The notes under the pieces were generated by a model. It searched no databases, was not told the DNA's origin, and saw only the letters and a program-made list of their open reading frames with translations. From Neomoorella carbonis (lineage in GTDB: Bacteria; Bacillota; DSM-521; Neomoorellales; Neomoorellaceae), in contig NZ_CP136420.1 of NCBI RefSeq assembly GCF_045278715.1, positions 1,302,001 to 1,366,000 of the forward strand: a stretch of DNA of 64,000 bases. The letters are read 5' to 3'. Position numbers and translations under genes: made by a program. Below are positions 16,522-25,648 of this stretch, in pieces. Each line of letters begins with the position of its first letter. The stretch's first letter is position 1.

Positions 16522-17394
16522 TTAAGTCAGCTGGCGCCAGCGGGCCTCCCGGCGCAGGCGGCGGGCCAGGTAGACCGGATTGGCCAGTTCATCGGCGGCG
16601 ACTTTGCGGATGCTTATTCCCTGCTGGCGGCAGTAAAATTCATGGCGCCAATCGTAGTGCGTACCGGCCGGTGCAAAACCCAGCTGCAGGCGGGGCAGGA
16701 AAAAGGGAATTTTTCCTCCCCGGGTTTCATAGTTGATGATAAGTTCTTCGTCAGGGTAGGCCTGGAGGAGAGCCAGACGCAGGGTCTCCATGGCCTGACT
16801 TAAGGGATCTGCTGCCGTAGTTTGCTCCGGAAAGGGCTTTCCCTCTCCCCCTTCACTGGTGACTGGCAGCGTTTTATCTTCCACGACACTTTCAGGTTTT
16901 AGAACCGGTTCCTTTACCGGTTCTTCAGACATATTGCCAGCTGTAGCTTCAAGCGGAGACTGGTCGGTATCTATCTGCCCCGCTTGGGCGGCCGATGATG
17001 CCGTATTTGCAACATCCACTGCTTCCCCAGGTGCAGGGGGTACACTTTCTTCAGAGGAAGCTTGTTCCTTTCCCTTTTCTTCCCTGGTCTTTAAGTAACG
17101 GGCTATACCCTCGCTGATTATATATTGTATATCCCGGGGAAAGTTGCCAAAGCTCTGCAGGATACGACGGTCGGGTAGACGCTGGGCAACCAGTTGCTCA
17201 AGTAAAGCCTGGAGATGCTGCTCCCGTCCTTCCAGGACTTCCAGGAGCAAGTCACCTATGTCCTGAACCATGTTTATACCGCGGGCCAGCTGTTCGGCGC
17301 GGGTGGATTCGTCTTTAAGGCTTATGGATATGGCACACTGAACCAGTTCATCGACACGCTGCAGGATTTCGTTTTCCAGCCGGTTATTGCGCAA
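16522..17394 (-). CDS. Hypothetical protein, 290 aa, with low-complexity linker
   Basis: I do not recognise the family. An N-terminal helical region (about 1-105, with coiled-coil character around ILQRVDELVQ and LLEVLEGREQHLQALLEQL) is joined by an acidic, Pro/Glu/Thr-rich linker (about 106-205). The C-terminal basic domain (about 206-290) has PDEELIINYETRGGKIPFFL and HYDWRHEFYCRQQGISIRK. The alternating D/E and K positions in the C-terminus could be nuclease-like, but no motif is certain. TTG 17394 sits 8 nt after GGAGG, better than GTG 17403, which overlaps that site. It lies past the terminator of the acs-hdr-met operon. Confidence 0.6.
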   Translation of the reverse strand: MRNNRLENEILQRVDELVQCAISISLKDESTRAEQLARGINMVQDIGDLLLEVLEGREQHLQALLEQLVAQRLPDRRILQSFGNFPRDIQYIISEGIARYLKTREEKGKEQASSEESVPPAPGEAVDVANTASSAAQAGQIDTDQSPLEATAGNMSEEPVKEPVLKPESVVEDKTLPVTSEGGEGKPFPEQTTAADPLSQAMETLRLALLQAYPDEELIINYETRGGKIPFFLPRLQLGFAPAGTHYDWRHEFYCRQQGISIRKVAADELANPVYLARRLRREARWRQLT

Positions 17395-17468
17395 TATCTC
17401 CACCTCCTGGCAGCTCTTCCTCCCATCAATATATGCGGGCAGGTTGCGGGAAAGAACTGCAGGGTGGT

Positions 17469-17495
17469 AAAAAAAAACCGGGTAGCAAACCCGGG
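17469..17495 (-). terminator. Strong terminator after metF (end of acs-hdr-met cluster)
   Basis: On the minus strand the stem CCGGGT / ACCCGG (17478-17494) is followed by a run of nine T residues. It lies 10 nt past the metF stop and marks the 3' end of the Wood-Ljungdahl supercluster. Confidence 0.9.
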
Positions 17496-17503
17496 GTCAG
17501 AAT

Positions 17504-18427
17504 TTATTCCACCTTGGGCCGGGGGTAGAGGCCGGCTTCTTTGACGATGGTGGGGATAATCTCTTCCCACATTACAGCCATAATGTGTACGCCGGCTACC
17601 CCTTCAATAGTCTTGAGGTGTTTAATCTGTTCGACACATATGGCCACCCCTTCGGCCCTGGGGTCGGCAGCTTTTTCCATACGGTTGACAATCGCATCGG
17701 GAACGATCATCCCCGCCACCGACTGCTGCATATATTTGGCGGCTTTAGCCGACTTCAGGGGCATGACGCCGGCAATGATATAGGCTTTTTTATGCAGGCC
17801 CCTTTCCCTGACCAGGGCCATGAAGCGCTCGAAACGCTCCATATCAAATATGCACTGGGTCTGGATGAAGTCGGCGCCGGCGTTGATTTTCTTTTCCAGG
17901 CGCAGGACCCGGAACTCAAAGGGATCGGCGAAGGGATTGGCAGCGGCGCCGATGAAAAACCGTGGTTCATTGCCCTTCAGTTCTTCCCCGCAGGCAAATT
18001 TTTTTTCGTCCCGGAGATCCTTGACGATTTTAATGAGCTGGATCGAGTCCACGTCGTGGACGTTTTTGGCCGTCGGGTGATTGCCGAAAGACTGGTGATC
18101 CCCGGACAGGCAGAGGACGTTGCGCATGCCCAGGCTGTAAGCCCCCAGGAGGTCGCTCTGCAGGGCGATGCGGTTGCGGTCCCGGACCGTCATCTGGATA
18201 ATAGGCTCGCCCCCTGCCTGGAGGACGTGGACACCGGCAGCAATACTCGAGAGGCGGACAATGGCCGTCTGGTTGTCCGTCAGGTTCATGGCATCCACAT
18301 AGTCTTTCAGTAGGGAGGCATGTTTTTTAATGCCCTCGGGGTTGGCGTGTTTGGGCGGGCCGATCTCACCGCTGACCACAAAATGACCCTGAGAAAGGAG
18401 TTTTTCTAGCCTGCTTTCTGTTTTCAT
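17504..18427 (-). CDS. metF: Methylenetetrahydrofolate reductase, large catalytic subunit
   Basis: A 307-aa FAD-binding TIM-barrel MTHFR that reduces methylene-THF to methyl-THF, the last methyl-branch step before AcsE. Family features are VVSGEIGPPKHANPEGI (with the catalytic Glu near residue 21), DAMNLTDNQTA, LCLSGDH, FFIGAAANPFADP, ADFIQTQCIFDMERF and IIAGVMPLKS. The ATG overlaps the metV stop (ATGA). In M. thermoacetica MetF purifies with MetV, HdrABC and MvhD as a six-subunit complex, and the gene order here matches that complex. Confidence 0.97.
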   Translation of the reverse strand: MKTESRLEKLLSQGHFVVSGEIGPPKHANPEGIKKHASLLKDYVDAMNLTDNQTAIVRLSSIAAGVHVLQAGGEPIIQMTVRDRNRIALQSDLLGAYSLGMRNVLCLSGDHQSFGNHPTAKNVHDVDSIQLIKIVKDLRDEKKFACGEELKGNEPRFFIGAAANPFADPFEFRVLRLEKKINAGADFIQTQCIFDMERFERFMALVRERGLHKKAYIIAGVMPLKSAKAAKYMQQSVAGMIVPDAIVNRMEKAADPRAEGVAICVEQIKHLKTIEGVAGVHIMAVMWEEIIPTIVKEAGLYPRPKVE

Positions 18428-19095
18428 CCCAGCCTCACATCCTCTCGTACCACTTTCCGGGGACCGCCGTCCCGGGATTTGGACCAGTCCTTGGGCGGCT
18501 GGATTTCCATGAGATAGTCCAGTTTCCCCAGGGCCCGCATCCGGTCGTAAATAAGCTGCCAGGCACAGGGGGTTTCCGGGTTAACCTCGCACTTGCCATT
18601 CTGGGAACCGCCGCAGGGCCCGTTTAAAATGCTCTTGGAGCAGCGGATAATGGGGCATATTCCCCCCGTTTTGTAGAGGATGCACTCGCCGCAGAGGCCG
18701 CAGCGTTCTTCCCAGACGCCGTGTTCCACTGTCCCGCCGGCAAACTTGGTGTTCAAGGCCGGCACTACCCACTTGTTATAGCGTTCGGCCAGGAACTGGA
18801 CGCCCACACCGCATGCCAGGGAGACAATGGCATCGACATCGTCGGTGACATATTTAGCCAGCATTTCCACATACTCCGGATCGCACTGGCGGGTCAGGGT
18901 AACCTCCACCGTTTCCAGGGGTTTGCCTTCCTTTTGCCTGAGCATCCGCAAAGCGGCGGCCAGGATCCCGGTTTCCTTTTCACCTCCGGCCAGGCAGACG
19001 GTCACGCAGCCGCCGCAGCCGACAAGTAGCACTTTTCCGGCCTCTTGAATCAACCCGGCAACCTCGGCCAGGGGTTTGCCCTCGGCGATAATCAT
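18424..19095 (-). CDS. metV: MetV, zinc/Fe-S subunit of methylenetetrahydrofolate reductase
   Basis: A 223-aa MetV-type protein. The N-terminal Cys cluster LLVGCGGCVTVCLAGG (about residues 24-39) is followed by a second cluster, CGLCGECILYKTGGICPIIRCSKSILNGPCGGSQNGKCE (about 129-167; the NGPCGG motif is typical of this family). MetV bridges MetF to the Hdr/MvhD electron-transfer module in acetogens. Stop and start codons overlap on both sides (ATGA with mvhD and metF), so expression is tightly coupled. Confidence 0.94.
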   Translation of the reverse strand: MIIAEGKPLAEVAGLIQEAGKVLLVGCGGCVTVCLAGGEKETGILAAALRMLRQKEGKPLETVEVTLTRQCDPEYVEMLAKYVTDDVDAIVSLACGVGVQFLAERYNKWVVPALNTKFAGGTVEHGVWEERCGLCGECILYKTGGICPIIRCSKSILNGPCGGSQNGKCEVNPETPCAWQLIYDRMRALGKLDYLMEIQPPKDWSKSRDGGPRKVVREDVRLG

Positions 19096-19574
19096 TCCTG
19101 CTCACCTGCTTCCGTCGAATTTGCGGCCTGCCGGCCGTCCTCTCCCTGCCTGGAGGGAGCATAACTTTTGTTTAACGGGCTGGGTCCTAATTTGCGGATA
19201 CGCTCGGTAAACTCCCGGGCAATTTCCGCAAAACGGGGTCCCATGGCCGCCGAGAGGTTGTACATCTCCAGGCGCTCACCGCCGATACCGATCTCGTCCA
19301 GGAGTTTTTTCGCCTGCTGGACCCGGCGTTTGGCCCGGAAATTCCCCTTCAGGAAGTGACAATCGCCTTCCATGCAGCCCAGGACATAGACGCCGTCGGC
19401 GCCATCCTCAAAGGCTTCCAGCAACACCCGGACGTCGGTTTTACCGGAACAGGGCATTTCAATCACCCGGATGTTGGCCGGGTACTGCAGGCGCAGGGAT
19501 CCGGCCAGGTCGGCGGCTGAATAGGCGCAATAGAAGCAGCAAAAGGCGATGATTTTGGGTTCAAAGTCGCTCAA
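19092..19574 (-). CDS. mvhD: MvhD/FrhD-like iron-sulfur subunit
   Basis: A 160-aa protein of the methyl-viologen-reducing hydrogenase delta family. Motifs are CCFYCAYSAADLAG (about 12-25), IEMPCSGKTDV, and LGCMEGDCHFLKGN, the [2Fe-2S] cluster region. In methanogens it links hydrogenase to HdrA; in M. thermoacetica it is part of the MetFV-HdrABC complex. The C-terminal 20 residues are polar and Glu-rich. It starts 2 nt after the hdrA stop and overlaps metV by ATGA. Confidence 0.93.
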   Translation of the reverse strand: MSDFEPKIIAFCCFYCAYSAADLAGSLRLQYPANIRVIEMPCSGKTDVRVLLEAFEDGADGVYVLGCMEGDCHFLKGNFRAKRRVQQAKKLLDEIGIGGERLEMYNLSAAMGPRFAEIAREFTERIRKLGPSPLNKSYAPSRQGEDGRQAANSTEAGEQE

Positions 19575-19576
19575 GA

Positions 19577-22500
19577 CTACACCTCCCTGAAGAGGCCGGC
19601 TACTTTGGCCAGCAGCTGATCATCTTTATAGAACTGGAGCTGGATGGCCTTGGCCGGGCATTCACCGGCGCAGGTGCCGCAGCCCATACACTGGACGGCG
19701 TTGATCTCAGCTACATTGCGCTCGTTGATGCGCGGGACGCTGTAGGGGCAGACCCGCACGCAGGTCAGGCAGGCAGCACACTTGTTTGCATCGACCACGG
19801 CTACCACGCCGCCCACCATCAGGTTTTCCCGGCTCAGAATGGTACAGGCCCGGGCCACGGCACCTTGGGCCTGGGCAATGGCTTCACTGGCAAATTTGGG
19901 CGCATGGCCGGAGCCGCAGAGGAATATCCCGGCCGTAGGGAAGTCAATGGGCGCCAGCTTGGCATGGGTCTCGACATAGAATTTATCTTCGTTTAGAGGC
20001 AATTTCAACATGGTGGCCAGTTTTTCCACCCCGTCCGGAGCCACGGCCCCTGTGGCCAGGACCAGTTGGTCGGGCCAGAGGACCAGGTCTTTGCCGGAAT
20101 CGGGGTCCTTGACTAAAACCTCCAGGAGGCCGATCTCCCGGCGGCGTACCCTGGGCAGCGCCTCCGGCTCATAGGGAATAAAGATGATGCCCTGCTCCCG
20201 GGCCTGCCGGTAATAATCTTCCATGAAGGCATAGGTGCGGATGTCCCGGTAAAGGACGTAGATTGAAGCCTCGGGATTGCGGGATTTAATGGCCAGGGCG
20301 TTTTTAATGGTCTGGGCGCAGCAGGTGCGGCTGCAGTAGGGACGCTCGGAGTCCCGGGAACCGACGCACTGGATAAAGACCACTTGTTTATTCCTATCGG
20401 CATCCCAGTTGCCGTCGGCCAGAGCCTGCTCCAGCTGGGTATTGGTTACGACCCGCTCGTCCTGGCCGAAAAGATAGGCGCTGGTTTTTAACTCCTGGCT
20501 ACCGGTAGCGACGATTACCACGCCGTGTTCTAATTTAAGGGTACGCCGCAGGTGCTCTTTACCAGGTTCACCCAGGGAAATGGTGGTGGTGAAGTGTCCC
20601 TGGTGGCCGCCAAAGTCTTCCAGGCGGGCACCGGTGAACACCTGGATACGGGGATTGGCCTTTACCCTGGCAATCAGGTCTTTTAACAGGGCCTGGAGGT
20701 CTTCTCCTTCCAGGGTGACCCGTAAATGCCGTGCCTGCCCACCCAGTTCAGCTTCTCGCTCGACGATAATGGCGTCAAATCCCTGCTCGGCGATATTTAA
20801 TGCTGCCGTCAAACCGGCGATGCCGCCGCCGATGATCAGGGCCTTCTGAACTACCGGCACCGGTTGCAGGTGCAAGGCTTCATGGCGTTTGACCTTGGCC
20901 ACGGCCATGCGTACCAGGTCAATAGCTTTTGCAGTGGCGCTGGCCGGTTCGTTGCGGTGCACCCAGGAACACTGGTCGCGAATATTGGCCATTTCAAAGT
21001 AGAACTGGTTTAAACCGGCCTCCCTTAAGGCTTCCCGGAAAAGGGGCTGGTGGGTGCGAATGGTACAGGAAGCCACTACCACCCGGTTCAGGTTGTATTC
21101 CTGGATGGCGGCTTTAATCTTGTTCAGGGTGTCCTGGGAACAGGTGTAGAGGTTATCTTCAGCATGGACTACGCCAGGTAGTTTGGCAGCAGCCTCTACT
21201 ACTGCCTTGACGTCGACTACGCCGGCGATATTAATGCCGCAGTGGCAGATAAAGACGCCTACCCGCGGTTCTTCCCGGCTGACGTCCCTTTCCGGCGGGT
21301 ATTCCTTGGGCGTTACCAGGGTGTTGCGGCCCGAAGCTATGGCGGCACCGGCTATAGAGGCAGCAGCGCTGGCATTGACCACCGTTTCCGGGATGTCCCG
21401 GGGACCCTGGAAGACGCCGGCTACATAAACACCCGGCCTGGTAGTGGCCACCGGTTGCAGGGGTAAGGTTCTGGCGAAGCCATAGGGATTAAGCTCAATA
21501 CCGGCAGCGGCCGCCAGTTTTTCCGCCCCGGCCGGCGGCCTGACACCAACCGCCAGCACAACCATATCAAACTCTTCCCGGATTATCCTGCCGTCGGCAT
21601 AGTACTGGATGGTAAGGTTTTTGGTCTGCGGATCTTCTTCCACCCGGGAGATCATGGCCCGCACATAACGTACGCCGGCGGCTTTAGCCGCCTCGACGTA
21701 GCGGTCGAAGTTTTTACCGTAGGCGCGGATATCCAGGTAGAAGATGGTCGGCTCAATATTAGCATCATGTTCCCGGGCAATAATGGCTTCCTTGGTAGAA
21801 TACATACAGCAAATGGCCGAACAGTAAGGGCTGCCATCCCTTTCGCAGTCCCGGGAACCGACGCACTGGATGAAGGCCACCTTTTTGGGGGGGCGATGAT
21901 CGGAAGGCCGTACCACATGGCTTTCCGTGGGGCCGGTGGCGCTGAGCAGCCGCTCAAACTCCAGGCTGGTCACCACATTGGCATAATAACCGTAACCGTA
22001 TTCGCCGGCCAGGGCGGCATCAAAGAGTTCATAGCCGGGGGCCAGCACAAGGGAACCAACCTTGAGTTCCATCACCTTTTCCTGCTGCCAGTGCTCCACG
22101 GCCTTCTTTTTACAAACAGCTTCACACTGGAGACATTCCGAGCAGATGCCGCAGTTCAGGCAGCGTTTGGCCTCCTCGATGGCTTCTTCCGGGGTAAAGC
22201 CCTGGTAGACTTCGCGGAAATCCTGGATGCGCTCTGCTACCGGCGCCATGGCCTGGATTTTGCGCCGGCCGGGGAAGGGTATAACATTGGGCGGCGGGTC
22301 CAGCTTGGGTTCCTTTGCCAGGGAACGGCCGGCAGCCAGGTCTTCACCCTCGAGGTAGCGTTTCACGGATTCCGCTGCTTCGTGGCCGCTGGCTACGGCT
22401 TCCACTACCGAGGCAGGCCCCCGGACGATATCGCCGCAGGCAAAGATGCCGGGTACGCTGGTAGCCAGAGTCAGGGGATCGGCGGCAATAAGGCCGCGAC

Positions 22501-24040
22501 TGGTGGCTATGTTACCGTGTTCGCCTAAGAAAGAAAGATCGGCAACCTGGCCGATGGCCAGAATAACGGTATCGGCAGCCAGGGTTTGGTTAACTTCGGG
22601 ATTATACTGGGGATTAAAACGGCCTTGTTCATCGAAAACCCGTGTACACTGCATTAGTTCAATACCCGTGACCCGGCCGCCTTCGCCGAGGAAACGTTTG
22701 GGGCCCCAGGAAGGATGGATGATAACGCCTTCTTCCAGGGCTTCTTCGACTTCCCATGGATGGGCCGGCATCTCATTCCGGGATTCCAGGCAGGCCAGGT
22801 GAACTTCCTTAGCCCCCAGGCGCAGGGCCGTCCGGGCCACGTCGATGGCCACATTACCGCCGCCGATGACGACAACCCTTGCCCCTACTTCGGGCCGGCC
22901 GCCCAGGGCGGTTTCCCGCAAGAAAGCTACCCCCGGTAGAATACCCTTTAAATCGGCACCCTCAAGCTTAAGCATGCGGCTCTGCTGCAGGCCGGTGGCG
23001 ATGATAATGGCGTTGTACTGCTTTTGCAGTTCCGCCAGGGTAATATCTTTGCCGACAACGGTATTGGGTACAAACTTAATCCCCAAAGCAAGGATGCGCC
23101 CGGTTTCCCGGTCGACTACCTCCATGGGGAGGCGGTACCGGGGAATGCCCCCCCGCAACATGCCGCCGGGCTGGTTCATAGCATCATAAATGGTAACCTG
23201 GTAGCCTGCCAGGGCCAGGTCCTGGGCGGCCGTAAGTCCGGCCGGTCCGGCGCCGATGATGGCTATTTTTTCCTGCCTGGCGGGAAGCTCCGGCCTCTGT
23301 TCCTGCTCCCGGGCGGCTTCAGCTTCCCAGCCGTAGTCATAGGCTGCCCTTTTCAGAGTCGCGATGGCAATGGGGTCGTCAAACTGCCCCCGGTTACACT
23401 CGGTTTCGCAGGGGTGGTGACAGATGCGGCCGCAGATGCCGGCAAAGGGCATACGGCGATGGATTACTTCCAGAGCCTCAGCAAATTTACCCTGGGAGAT
23501 CAGGGCCACATAACCCTGGGCATTGGTACCAGCCGGGCAGGTGCTGCGGCAGGGAGGTATACCCCTTTTGGTAATCAGGTATTTATTGGGCACCGCCTGG
23601 GGGAACATCTTGTGGATGGCCTTCCGGCTGCCCATATTCTGATTGTACTCATTGGGTACCGATACCGGACAAACCTGCTCGCAGTCGCCGCAGGCAGTAC
23701 ATTCCTCGATATTAACATAGCGGGGTTTTTGACGGATCTGGACGGTAAAATTACCCTTTTCCCCTTCTACCTTTTCCAGGGAGGCGCAAGTATACAGGCG
23801 GATGTTGGGATGGTTAAGGGTATCTGTCATCCGGGGACCCAGCAAGCACATGGCACATTCGTTGGTGGGGAAGGTTTTGTCCAGCTGGGCCATACGACCG
23901 CCGATGGAAGAACTTTCTGTCACCAGGTGTACCAGGTAGCCTGCATTAGCCAGGTCAAGGGCCGATTGCATACCGGCAATACCGCCGCCGAGGACCAGGA
24001 CCGCACCTACGGTCAGGACATTTTCCTGCTTTTCCTTCAT
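19577..24040 (-). CDS. hdrA: HdrA, tandem heterodisulfide-reductase-A fusion with GltD-like insert
   Basis: A 1487-aa flavin/Fe-S protein, about twice the usual HdrA length. Module order: a first HdrA FAD site (VLGGGIAGM, about 17-25) with HdrA cysteines (NECAMCLLGPR); a ferredoxin-type CTACGDCEQVCP (about 114-125); and a glutamate-synthase-beta/DPD-like insert (about 160-600: CRSTCPAGTNAQGY, CGRICHHPCETECNRG, IIGAGPAGLTAAQDL, VIGGGNVAIDVAR). Then RCLNCGICSECLQCEAVC (about 626-643), FIQCVGSRD and CCMYSTKEA of the first module. A second complete HdrA follows from about 925 (ICHCG, IIGGGIAGLTAAL near 1069, FIQCVGSRD, CCAQTIKNA). Two C-terminal 4Fe-4S motifs (CAACLTCVRVCP, CMGCGTCAGECP) end it. 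It is the electron hub of the MTHFR complex, and the insert could bind NAD(P)H. No frameshift is visible. Confidence 0.94.
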   Translation of the reverse strand: MKEKQENVLTVGAVLVLGGGIAGMQSALDLANAGYLVHLVTESSSIGGRMAQLDKTFPTNECAMCLLGPRMTDTLNHPNIRLYTCASLEKVEGEKGNFTVQIRQKPRYVNIEECTACGDCEQVCPVSVPNEYNQNMGSRKAIHKMFPQAVPNKYLITKRGIPPCRSTCPAGTNAQGYVALISQGKFAEALEVIHRRMPFAGICGRICHHPCETECNRGQFDDPIAIATLKRAAYDYGWEAEAAREQEQRPELPARQEKIAIIGAGPAGLTAAQDLALAGYQVTIYDAMNQPGGMLRGGIPRYRLPMEVVDRETGRILALGIKFVPNTVVGKDITLAELQKQYNAIIIATGLQQSRMLKLEGADLKGILPGVAFLRETALGGRPEVGARVVVIGGGNVAIDVARTALRLGAKEVHLACLESRNEMPAHPWEVEEALEEGVIIHPSWGPKRFLGEGGRVTGIELMQCTRVFDEQGRFNPQYNPEVNQTLAADTVILAIGQVADLSFLGEHGNIATSRGLIAADPLTLATSVPGIFACGDIVRGPASVVEAVASGHEAAESVKRYLEGEDLAAGRSLAKEPKLDPPPNVIPFPGRRKIQAMAPVAERIQDFREVYQGFTPEEAIEEAKRCLNCGICSECLQCEAVCKKKAVEHWQQEKVMELKVGSLVLAPGYELFDAALAGEYGYGYYANVVTSLEFERLLSATGPTESHVVRPSDHRPPKKVAFIQCVGSRDCERDGSPYCSAICCMYSTKEAIIAREHDANIEPTIFYLDIRAYGKNFDRYVEAAKAAGVRYVRAMISRVEEDPQTKNLTIQYYADGRIIREEFDMVVLAVGVRPPAGAEKLAAAAGIELNPYGFARTLPLQPVATTRPGVYVAGVFQGPRDIPETVVNASAAASIAGAAIASGRNTLVTPKEYPPERDVSREEPRVGVFICHCGINIAGVVDVKAVVEAAAKLPGVVHAEDNLYTCSQDTLNKIKAAIQEYNLNRVVVASCTIRTHQPLFREALREAGLNQFYFEMANIRDQCSWVHRNEPASATAKAIDLVRMAVAKVKRHEALHLQPVPVVQKALIIGGGIAGLTAALNIAEQGFDAIIVEREAELGGQARHLRVTLEGEDLQALLKDLIARVKANPRIQVFTGARLEDFGGHQGHFTTTISLGEPGKEHLRRTLKLEHGVVIVATGSQELKTSAYLFGQDERVVTNTQLEQALADGNWDADRNKQVVFIQCVGSRDSERPYCSRTCCAQTIKNALAIKSRNPEASIYVLYRDIRTYAFMEDYYRQAREQGIIFIPYEPEALPRVRRREIGLLEVLVKDPDSGKDLVLWPDQLVLATGAVAPDGVEKLATMLKLPLNEDKFYVETHAKLAPIDFPTAGIFLCGSGHAPKFASEAIAQAQGAVARACTILSRENLMVGGVVAVVDANKCAACLTCVRVCPYSVPRINERNVAEINAVQCMGCGTCAGECPAKAIQLQFYKDDQLLAKVAGLFREV

Positions 24041-24060
24041 GGCGTCTCACAACCTTTCTG

Positions 24061-24933
24061 CTAGGAGGCTACCAACAAGCCCTGCTGCCGTAAAAGGGGC
24101 AGGGGATCGACTAAATGTTTCTTCATCCAGGGAGCGGCATTCAGACCCAGGACCAGGCCGATGATTTCCGTGATGAAAAAGACTGGTAGCGGCTCGGCAC
24201 CGGCCGGCTGGCGGCTGTCCAGGTTGGTCTGGCACAGGGGACAGGCCGTTACAATGGCTACCGCTCCGGCACGGCGGGCGGCAGCTACGATTTTTCCTAC
24301 CAGTTGCTCCACAAGTTGCGGCTGGGGAATGGCGAGACTGGCTCCGCAACACTCGTTTTTATGGGTCCAGGCTACCGGAGTGGCTCCACACCAGGCTAAT
24401 AGCCGGTCCATCAGCTGGGGTTGTTCGGGATTGGCCTCAAAACTGGCTACTTTCGGTGGCCGGGTCAGCAGGCAGCCGTAGTAGGACGCCAGGGGGATGC
24501 CGGCCAGGCTTTTCTGCCCACGTCCCTGGAGTTGCGCCTGGATGCGGGCATCGGCCAGCATGTCGACGACGTGACGCACCCGCACTTCTCCCCGGTATTC
24601 CCGTCCCAGGATTTGACCTGCCTGCCGGTTGAGCTGCCGGGCTTCCTGGCTGCCGCCGGCCATAAAGGTTTGGGCTGCTTTTAAGGAGTTATAACAGGCG
24701 GCGCAGGGGACCAGCAGATCGTTACCGGCAGCCTCGGCCAGGATCAGGTTATGCAGCGGTAAGGCATGGCTCAGGTAATTGCTGAGGGAATGGCCGGAGG
24801 TGGCGCCGCAACAGCACCAGTCTTCCAGTTCCTGCAACTCCACTCCCAGGGCTTTAAATACGGCTTCGGTGGAGGCGGAATATTCGGCCGCCGTAGCGTG
24901 CAGGGAACAGCCGGGGTAATAACTCAATTTCAT
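24061..24933 (-). CDS. hdrB: HdrB, heterodisulfide-reductase-like subunit B
   Basis: A 290-aa protein with two CCG domains, which in HdrB hold the catalytic noncubane Fe-S clusters. The first has YYPGCSLHATA and DWCCCGAT...PCAACYNSLK; the second has YYGCLLTRPP, NECCGASLA and ACPLCQTNLD. ATG 24933 overlaps the hdrC stop (ATGA) and starts the conserved MKLSYYPGC, so it is preferred over the in-frame start at 24960. In the acetogen complex the true electron acceptor of HdrB is unresolved, as no heterodisulfide is made. Confidence 0.95.
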   Translation of the reverse strand: MKLSYYPGCSLHATAAEYSASTEAVFKALGVELQELEDWCCCGATSGHSLSNYLSHALPLHNLILAEAAGNDLLVPCAACYNSLKAAQTFMAGGSQEARQLNRQAGQILGREYRGEVRVRHVVDMLADARIQAQLQGRGQKSLAGIPLASYYGCLLTRPPKVASFEANPEQPQLMDRLLAWCGATPVAWTHKNECCGASLAIPQPQLVEQLVGKIVAAARRAGAVAIVTACPLCQTNLDSRQPAGAEPLPVFFITEIIGLVLGLNAAPWMKKHLVDPLPLLRQQGLLVAS

Positions 24934-25484
24934 GCCTGTCCCCCCTTTTCCCCTTGCCACAAGGCCCGGAAGCGAGCTTTATTTTTAAGCCTTTCGGGTA
25001 AAAGCCGCAGTTTACCGCGGCGGAACATGTTCAGCCCCAGGGGAACATCCTGGAAGTAGGTACCTGTCTTCATTTTGAAGGCGATGATCATCCCCAGTTC
25101 ATGGACCCGACCCCTGCTTTTAACCGAAGCCAGGAAGGCCTGGTGGAAAGCAGCCACTTCCGGCAGGGCCGGCCGGACGCCTTTAGCCAGGGCCCGTTGC
25201 TTCAAAGCGTCATTGATGGCGGCAATGTCGATGCCGTTGGGACAGCGGGATACACAGGTACGGCAGCAAGCACATTGCCAGATAGTTTTGCTTTTTAAAA
25301 GTTCTTCTTCCAGACCTAGCTGGACAAAACGTACTACCTGGTGGGGCATCAGGTCCATGGCCATGGTTACCGGACAGCCGGCAGTGCATTTATGACACTG
25401 GTAACAGCGGCTGACAGGTTGACCCGATTGCCTGGTCACGGCAGCAACAAGCTGGTGGGAAGGTATAATTTGTTGCTCAGCCAA
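24930..25484 (-). CDS. hdrC: HdrC, ferredoxin-type subunit
   Basis: A 184-aa protein with two 4Fe-4S motifs, CYQCHKCTAGCPV (about 22-34) and CACCRTCVSRCPNG (about 70-83), as in HdrC. It relays electrons between HdrA and HdrB. TTG 25484 follows GGAGGAAGGGGA. It is the first gene of the hdrC-hdrB-hdrA-mvhD-metV-metF block, separated from acsE by 164 nt with a candidate terminator. Confidence 0.95.
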   Translation of the reverse strand: MAEQQIIPSHQLVAAVTRQSGQPVSRCYQCHKCTAGCPVTMAMDLMPHQVVRFVQLGLEEELLKSKTIWQCACCRTCVSRCPNGIDIAAINDALKQRALAKGVRPALPEVAAFHQAFLASVKSRGRVHELGMIIAFKMKTGTYFQDVPLGLNMFRRGKLRLLPERLKNKARFRALWQGEKGGQA

Positions 25485-25507
25485 TCCCCTTCCTCCTTTC
25501 TACCCTG

Positions 25508-25556
25508 AAAAAGAGAGGACCAGCGTTAAGACAATACGCCGGTACCTCTCTCTTTT
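25508..25556 (-). terminator. Candidate terminator or attenuator between acsE and hdrC
   Basis: An imperfect stem, AGAGAGG (25512-25518) with CCTCTCT (25545-25551), is extended by flanking A/T pairs and has a large loop. It is followed on the minus strand by a T run. It could partly separate expression of the acs and hdr-met parts. Confidence 0.5.
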
Positions 25557-25648
25557 ACCGCGCATATTCCTACAGGTATCAACGTATTCCTGTAACGCTG
25601 CTATATGGAGTTCCTCCCCAATAAGCTTCGACGTTGTTGATAAAAGTC

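Noticed and set aside
21767..24064. Long plus-strand open frames antisense to hdrA
   Set aside because: They are shadows of the GC-rich hdrA coding sequence, with no ribosome sites and no family resemblance.
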